Under the pieces are notes generated by a model that made no database searches, was not told where the DNA came from, and was given only the letters and a program-made list of their open reading frames with translations. This document shows, one piece after another, positions 57,696 through 64,000 of a stretch of DNA of 64,000 nt. The position numbers and the translations under genes are program-made. Source of the DNA: Clytia hemisphaerica. Its lineage: Eukaryota > Cnidaria > Hydrozoa > Leptothecata > Clytiidae. Within the stretch, counting starts at the first letter, position 1; each line of letters opens with the position of its first letter. Location: the NCBI GenBank assembly GCA_902728285.1, contig CACVBU010000185.1, forward strand, positions 1,172,845-1,236,844, in the 5' to 3' direction.

Positions 57696-57723
57696 ATTAT
57701 TATTATTATTATTATTATTATTA
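57696..57723. repeat. (ATT)n tail of the LINE
   Basis: About nine ATT units about 50 bp after the LINE stop codon. CR1/L2-group elements typically end in short microsatellite repeats instead of poly-A. Confidence 0.7.
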
Positions 57724-59756
57724 CAATATTTTTTCATATCTTCTTTGACACAAAACCCGCTAAATCATGTCAACAAATCTTCATAGACTGTACATTAAAT
57801 CTGGTAAATTTTTCTTTATATAGAACAATTTTGAGGGGTCAGGCCATTCGCAAAATTTCGCGTGTTTTGATAGAATTCGTGGGAATTAATTTTCGCGAAA
57901 TTGGATTCACCCAGACATAAACACTGGTAAAATAAGCTAGAGAGCCTTTTTCTATGCAAAAATGATGAAGAAATCTACAAACAGTGTCTTGTGGGTTTTC
58001 GCGAGTCAGCTTTAAGATTTATTTAGGGGGTTCGAATCCAATCAGCGGACAAAGTTTTGCAGGGCTTGGTCCTCTAAATTAGGGCTTGGGTCGCTTACGG
58101 AAAAACAATTCGCGACGGGCTCCCATCGGGTCAGTCTTTTTCTTTTCATTTTTTTATTCTTTTCATTTTTTTATCGTGCTTTCAAGCCATCTTCACCATC
58201 CTAAGGGATGCGTTTAGCAACAGCTATACCAGCGTGCGACGCCGGGTACCGGCTAGTACACTATAATACTGCCGTACTGTATGGGACATAAAATATTTGT
58301 TATTATCACAGGTAGCTAGAAACTTTCTGTCTTCCCTTAAGAACCATAAGGGACCATCTGTCACTTTCTTTGATAGACTACTTGTTTGAGTTGTTCTACA
58401 ATTAACAGGTTGATTAAAAACATAATTTTTTTTTTAAAGAACCAGCAGAGCAGAGGGGCCCTTGAAAAAAAACTGAACTGTTGAAACCAAGTTGGAATTT
58501 CATTTATTTCAGAGCCAACTTGTTATTTAGTGGATTGGCTGGACCTTGCTGATTCCCCGGTCTGGGCTCAGGGTATCCTTTGGTGTAAATCTAAGTTATG
58601 TTCTGTGTTTGGGTCGTTTGTCTCTCGCCCAACCAACTACTCTCCATAATCCATTAGAACGGCCCTGTCCCGACTCCCCAGACAGTCCGGGGTAAATGGC
58701 TGGGGATCAAAAGTACTTGCTTTTTTCACTTTGGGGTAGCCAGTCTGGAATTTATACACAGTACGCCGAATATATTCGGCTCGAGAGGGGGAGGGGGTAC
58801 TCCCAAAAGGTCCTTGTCCTTGAGGAGAAGTACATACGCTCGTAATTTTTCCAAAACTGTCCTTTTTGAGAGAAAAATGCACATCAAAAAATTGTTTTTG
58901 CGATTGTTATTTTTCATTTCTCCTTTGGTATTTTTGTTCGTCTTATAGATTCTTTTAATTTCTTGACACTTTGTTATAAATACGATTGGATACCTACATA
59001 TTCTACTGTTACAAGAGTTTCAAGTTTCGACTTTGGTTAGGGGGGTTACTAAAAAGCGTACGTACGCTGAAGGGGGGGGGGGTACACATAAAGCGTACGA
59101 AAGCATACAAGGGGAGAGGGGGAGTCAAAAATTTATTCATTGCTTTACTTCAAAATAATAACAGTGTTTAGTAGGAAAGAAAAAGATGGTGTTTGTAGTA
59201 TTTGTCAGATTTCAAAAACCTAGAAATCCGTCCGCCCGCCTGTTTTGTTATGGCGGCCATATTAATATAATTACACATGTGACTGGTTACACTGACCCAA
59301 GGGTAGGATTTTTGAAAATACCAAACAGAAAAACTTTAATCAATTCTTATTTTAAAACGACAGATTCAAATTCAGTTGTCAATTGCAATTGAATATCAAT
59401 CTAAACCAGTCGATACAATCGATTAGCTTTTTCCAATTGACGACCAATTATTGTTAACCGGTTACTTTATCGAAGCTGGCTACACAACTTTTTGCGCAAT
59501 GCAATTTGTTCTTTTCGCATGACGACGGGCCTACATTGTTCACAGTTGCCCGTCGTTAGGAAAATTCATTGTGACGTCACTATTTCAAAGGAAAATGAAC
59601 AATGCGTTGACATCATTTCTCTCATTTTTTTATTTCCGACGTCAGAAATTATAACAATTTTTTATCTCTTTTCGCTTTTTTTTTTCGCTTTATTTCGCTA
59701 TTTTTCCTGGATAATGCGCTACAAATCAATCGAAGCTGAAGGAAACGGTTAACAAA
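57724..59756. other. Gene-poor region
   Basis: No supported gene. A B-box-like GGTTCGAATCC at 58028 has no A box or paired arms upstream. GCGTACGTACGC (about 59055) and a G11 run (about 59074) are local oddities. CGACGGGC/GCCCGTCG form a small hairpin at 59524-59556. Confidence 0.35.
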
Positions 59757-59893
59757 TACAATAATGACTGTTTTTTTTCGGGCTGTACTGAAAATATTGC
59801 CATCGGTCAATGCAACAACCTCGCAAGCTCGGTCGTTACTTGACCTTGGGAAATATTTCTCAGTACAGCCCTCGCAAACCGGTCATTATTGTA
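59757..59893. mobile_element. Short inverted-repeat element, 137 bp
   Basis: TACAATAATGACTG at the left and CGGTCATTATTGTA at the right are inverted copies. The match continues through CGGGCTGTACTGA / TCAGTACAGCCC and AATATT. It is probably a small foldback MITE; the target duplication is uncertain. Confidence 0.5.
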
Positions 59894-60535
59894 TTAATAA
59901 TCAATGGATAGATTAAATATCAATTGGATAGAATTGATTACCTATCGATTAGGCTGGACTTTGGTTTGCCCGTCACCCTGCGTCATTCGACCCTAGATTT
60001 TGGAGATGGGTCGGTCAGAAAAAAAATTATTTTCACAATTTTGTATCAAAATTCTGTTTACATTTTGGTAATTCTGAAAGGAAAGCGGAAGAGGCTCAGA
60101 AGGGAGTTCACGATTCTAAGATTAAAATAAAAGGAGACGGACAAGATACCGGTTTTGGTTTGAAATAACATTAATTTTTTTGGGTTGGCAGGGTTTGAGG
60201 TAGGGTTGGTCAGGTGACCAAAATTTTGTATCGGGTGGGAGAGTCTAGTCTAATAATAACTGCAATTTTCAGATTCATTTGGGATTTGATTGCGCTTAAT
60301 TATGTTCCATTATAATTATGTTCACTTGTGCTACCAACTTCTTGTGATTCTCATATTACTAAAACTTTGTAAATCTTCTCTGATTGGTTCAATATTGTCA
60401 TTTCTGTTTGATTAAGATTGTCTGGTTATACCACGGCAATAAAGATTTGTTCCAAAATTTGTTTTCAAAGTTTTTATCATTTATATAAATTTTATTGTTG
60501 TCATCAAAAAAATTGTTACAAGTTGTCAAGTTATC
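59894..60535. other. AT-rich spacer, no gene seen
   Basis: No coding frame, RNA gene or clear repeat was recognised. Confidence 0.35.
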
Positions 60536-61072
60536 AAATTAATTTAATAGCTTATTTTCCAGTTTATTTTGACCCCTCCTGGTTTTTCAGGCACACGAGA
60601 ACTAATTCAGATCAATTGAATTTTCAGCATTCAAAGAAAGGATCACAAGTTGTGAAATGAATAGTAACCAGAGAAATTCAAAAAGGTGACTATAGTACTT
60701 TGTCTTTAAAAGGGCAGTCAACAAGTTTTGAAAGTGAGGCTTCATAGACTTAAAAGTTTTCTTAGGTGACCCCTACGCCAATGACATGTGGCTTTTTTTT
60801 CTCGAAATTGCTTTGCGTTTATTGCACAAATTTTTAGAAAAAAATTAATTTAATAGCTTATCATCCAGTTTATTTTGACCGCTCCTGGTTTTTCAGGCAC
60901 ATGAGAACTAATTCAGATCAATTGAATTTTCAGCATTCAAAGAAAGGATCACAAGTTATGAAATGAATAGTAACCAAAGAAATAGAAAAATGGTGACTAC
61001 AGTACTTTGTTTTTATTAAAAGGGCAGTCAACAAGTTTTGAAAGTGAGTCTTCATAGACTTAAAAGTTTTCT
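60536..61072. repeat. Direct repeat, two about 230-bp copies
   Basis: Copy one (60536-60762) and copy two (60842-61072) share, in order, AAATTAATTTAATAGCTTA, TCCTGGTTTTTCAGGCACA, AATTCAGATCAATTGAATTT, AAAGAAAGGATCACAAGTT and GGGCAGTCAACAAGTTTTGA. Divergence is a few percent. They lie just upstream of the transposase exon at 61216 and could be duplicated 5' sequence of that element. Confidence 0.75.
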
Positions 61073-61216
61073 CAAACAGGTCTTATGCAAAACAGCAGCC
61101 TCCCTTTAGCTTCTATTATTGTTATTGTTATTATTATTTTTTTTTTTTCTCATAACAGTATTTATAGTTTTATGGTTAATTTAGAACTCTGAGAAATACC
61201 TTTTTAAATTTTAAGG

Positions 61217-63285
61217 TTGAAGTCATGGAGAAATAGAAGAAGAGAAGTACAGAATATTTCAAATGCTAATGAAGATGATTCGGATTCATCTTGTGATATG
61301 GATTTGGCAGACAGTGGTGATATTACTACTATGAGTGTTGGCCCCAATGATGGTGGTGGTCTGTCAGATGATACTCCCTCCGATCTCCCTGATATCCCTG
61401 ATCCCCCAGAAGTTGCTTTTGAGTTGATAGGTGATGGTAACATTCCAGCTATAGATGGTCACATTCCAGCTATAGATGATATTAATGATGATATTAATGA
61501 TAATGAAGTTAGCGAACAAAGTTCAGCTGAATTTTCTTACTCAGAGTCTGATATCGACTGCTTGGATGACGAGGATCAAATTGATAATGTGTTGTGTGAG
61601 AAATTAAAGACATGGGCACTTAACAATAATTGCACTAGAGCCTGTGTGAATGAGGTTCTTGGTATAGTAGGAGATCTGGGATGTAAAGTACCAAAGGATA
61701 AAAGAACACTTCTGAATATCCAGAGAACTGTTGCCCAAACACCAATGGGTCTAGGACATTATATATTTTGTCAAGAATTCGGCCATTCTTCGTTGTTTGT
61801 AGATCTGACAGGAGAAAACATTTTATTTTCATACTATATATATATTGGGGTCGAAAATAGAATCACCAAGTTACTTTCATACAATGATCGTGTTGATTCA
61901 ATAGTTTTGTTCGTGAATATGGATGGATTGCCCTTGTTCAAATCTAGTCCGATCAACTTATGGCCGATTCTAATTCAATTTCATATTTTCAAACCCATCG
62001 CTGTGGCATTTTACTGTGGTAAAACTAAACCACCTTTTACCGAATTCATGAATGATTTTGTTGTTGCGATGAATCATTTGATACAAAACGGTTTTATTTT
62101 CCAGAATGTTCATTATCATGTTTCTTTATTTTGTTTGACATCAGATTCACCTGCACGATCTGGTATGAAAGGTATTATTCAACACACCGGATACTTTTCA
62201 TGTGAATGCTGCTGTATCAAAGGTGATAGCGTTAAGGGTAGAATTGTCTTTGATCGAGGACAGGAAGGCGCTAATGTTGCACGAACAGATGACGCATTTC
62301 GCATGGATCTTTGTGCTATACCAGATGAAGACGGAAAGCGCCATCAAACCAATGTTTCACTTCTCACCAATCTTCCCATTGACATGATCAAAGATATTGC
62401 TATTGATCCAATGCATCTGATCTTTCTTGGTGTCACTAGACGACTCCTCTACTATCTCAAAGGTTCTTTTAGAAAAATCAAAGCTGGAAAACTTTCAACT
62501 ACTTTGAATGAAATCAGACTTCCTACAGAATTTGCACGTAAAGCAAGAACTTTATCGGAACTAGATAGATGGAAAGCTACAGAACTTAGCTCTTTTTTGT
62601 TGTATAGCGGGTTGGTTGTTTTAAAGCCTTATTTATCATCTCCTGCATTTAAACATTTCCTAAGTTTCTCCATTGCAATCAGATTGCTCAGCGAAGAAGA
62701 CGCTACTATTCGTAACCGAAATATTGCAGCTACACGTGATCTTTTGGCTTATTTTGTCAATAATTCACATGTTTATTATGGTGAAACATTTTGTGTTTAC
62801 AATGTACACAACGTGGTCCATCTTCCAGATGATGTCTTTTATTATCAATTGCCTCTTATGAGATTTTCGTGTTACCAGTTCGAAAACCATCTCCAAAAAT
62901 CAAACGTCTTGTTCGAGGTAGAAATAACCCATTGAGCCAGATCGTGAAAAGATGTGATAAATTAGATGGACGTTATTATCTCAAAAAGCAGATTGAAGTG
63001 AAGTATAAACCAAAAGGGAAAGATTCTTGGTTCCTTGCATCTGGCCTTCTCATCCAGTTGAAAAGAACAGTAGCTCAAGGAGAGTTTTTTTGCGAAACCT
63101 ATAAACTTTGTGACCTTTCGTCTTTCTGCAAAGTGTTTGGTATTGATTCGAAAGATGTTGGAATATACGTTTTGAAATCTAATTTGAAATCGACCGAAAA
63201 ATACTTCAGACAAGATGAGTTTGAAAAGAAATGTGTTTGCTTGCCGTACAAAGAGGACCTTGTTCTTTTTTCCATGTTTCTATAG
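61217..63285 (+). CDS. CACTA/CMC-like transposase-domain protein (one frameshift)
   Basis: The exon starts after acceptor TTTTAAG at 61215. The acidic N-terminus (DDSDSSCDMDLADSGD, DDINDDIND) is followed by LNIQRTVAQTP, FVNMDGLPLFKSSPINLWPI (first acidic residue), CLTSDSPARS, GYFSCECCCIKGD (paired Cys), IAIDPMHLIFLGVTRRLLY (D-x-M-H box), LDRWKATELSSFLLYSG, YNVHNVVHLPDD and FENHLQ. This order matches the animal transposase-domain proteins related to CACTA transposases, and parallels tnp2. In the A5 run 62895-62899 one A is missing. The frame then continues at 62869-63285 (KRLVRGRNNPLSQIVKR, CVCLPYKEDLVLFSMFL). A 5' exon probably lies upstream. The superfamily call is inference from motif order. 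Confidence 0.65.
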
Positions 63286-64000
63286 GTTTATCCTTTATTT
63301 TTGTTGATGTAATGTAATACTCAATTGGAAGCTTCAACAATCAAATGTTAAACCTGGTATAAAAATTTGCGATAGGAATTGTGTTGAGCACAGTGTGCAT
63401 GATAGATTTTGCGTTGATCTTTGTTTGTGCCCGGTGACTGGTATTTTATTGCTTTGTTAATAAAGAAGTCTTGGTCACAATGGTGGAGATAACATAAAAT
63501 CTATCATGGCACCACACAGTGCTTATTGCAAATTCTTTATCGGGTATTTCTATATTTTTATGCATCTGAACCGGGTTACACGCTTTTTTTTATAAGAATG
63601 GTGTTTTTTCATTTCATCATGGATATTCTTAACTTTTTGGGGAAAATCGTCCTAAAATATTCTTATTTGGATCCAAATTAAACCTAGATATGCATGTAAT
63701 GCATACCTGAAGCAAGAAAATGGCATTATAAAAAAAGGTTTGAGCCTTCCTGGGGGATAGTGTTGGCAATTTACAGTTAAAAGTTCTCTAAAAGTGTCAT
63801 TCTAAGGTTCAGTTGCAAAATTCCATGATGGTGATATTCTTAGCGTATTCTCAATTTTTTGCCCAATTTCATCATGAATATTCTTAGTTCTTATAAAGTA
63901 TATTCTTATAAAAAAGCGTGTAAGTTATTTAGATTTCCTTCGAATGCTATTGTTTCTATTATGTTTTCAAAATAATTTCAGAAAAACTGAACTTTGTTTA
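63286..64000. other. 3' flank, right window edge
   Basis: Probable 3' flank of the transposase gene, containing the MITE described separately. GACCGGTGACT-like strings near 63430 and TCTATCATG/CATGATAGATTT copies (63399, 63500) form an inverted pair. No gene was seen. Confidence 0.4.
63579..63920. mobile_element. TA-type MITE, same family as 24578-24935
   Basis: A 342-bp element with ends CACGCTTTTTTTTATAAGAA and TTCTTATAAAAAAGCGTG, flanked by TA on both sides (63577-63578 and 63921-63922). It has the same terminal design (CACG + T run + AGAA) as the copies at 24578 and 50375. TTCATCATGGATATTCTTA recurs inverted or direct inside. No coding capacity. Confidence 0.7.

Noticed and set aside
58020..58050. 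B-box-like GGTTCGAATCC, possible tRNA or SINE
   Set aside because: No A box, no paired acceptor or T stem, and no repeat body.
1..64000. Prokaryotic features such as CRISPR arrays, operons, Shine-Dalgarno sites
   Set aside because: The spliced genes and transposon types are eukaryotic; the short repeats lack CRISPR-like regular repeat and spacer lengths.

Overview
The window is eukaryotic, AT-rich, and almost entirely transposable-element territory. The evidence is GT-AG introns with matched codon phase, the standard genetic code, non-LTR retrotransposons, Helitrons, CACTA-type transposase genes and many short inverted-repeat elements. An invertebrate animal fits best. CR1/L2-like LINEs, a Helentron with an endonuclease, and a RAG1-like transposase together suggest a cnidarian, sponge or other early-branching metazoan, but I cannot name a species. 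I see no rRNA, CRISPR, operon or prokaryotic gene.

Layout. 0.2-3.1 kb: a possible LINE ORF1 remnant, then a broken CR1-like LINE split by a tandem-repeat insert. 3.8-4.4 kb: a MITE with a 10-bp target duplication. 4.6-7.3 kb: an intron-containing gene for a DDE-type transposase that looks RAG1/Transib-like, with zinc-finger-like and SAP-like ends. 7.5 kb: a tRNA pseudogene without an anticodon arm. 8-22.5 kb: few genes, with MITEs of several classes (TAA, TTAA, TA and 8-bp duplications), palindrome arrays, a GGTC microsatellite, and three or four small or hypothetical genes. 23.0-27.8 kb: a multi-exon tnp2-like CACTA transposase gene with a TA-type MITE in one intron. 29.2-33.9 kb: a Helitron Rep/helicase. 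34.7-35.6 kb: a small three-exon gene with no recognised family. 36.2-45.6 kb: a Helentron (cysteine peptidase-like domain, DUF6570-like domain, HUH Rep, PIF1 helicase, AP endonuclease) split by a 2.8-kb hAT-like element. 47-53.5 kb: long foldbacks, MITEs, and a two-exon small gene with an OB-fold-like reading. 54.6-57.7 kb: a nearly intact CR1/L2-like LINE with an (ATT)n tail. 61.2-63.3 kb: a second CACTA-like transposase gene. 63.6-63.9 kb: a TA-type MITE of the family seen at 24.6 kb.

Most genes here mobilise DNA and do not form a host pathway. The autonomous-looking elements are the LINE at 54.6 kb, the two Helitron-class elements, the two CACTA-like transposases and the RAG1-like transposase. 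Each carries only a few lesions, and many of the frameshifts sit in homopolymers, so some may be assembly errors. The most interesting items are the RAG1-like transposase gene, the Helentron domain combination, the two small spliced genes among the mobile elements, and the array of TTGAC-N-GTCAA palindromes.
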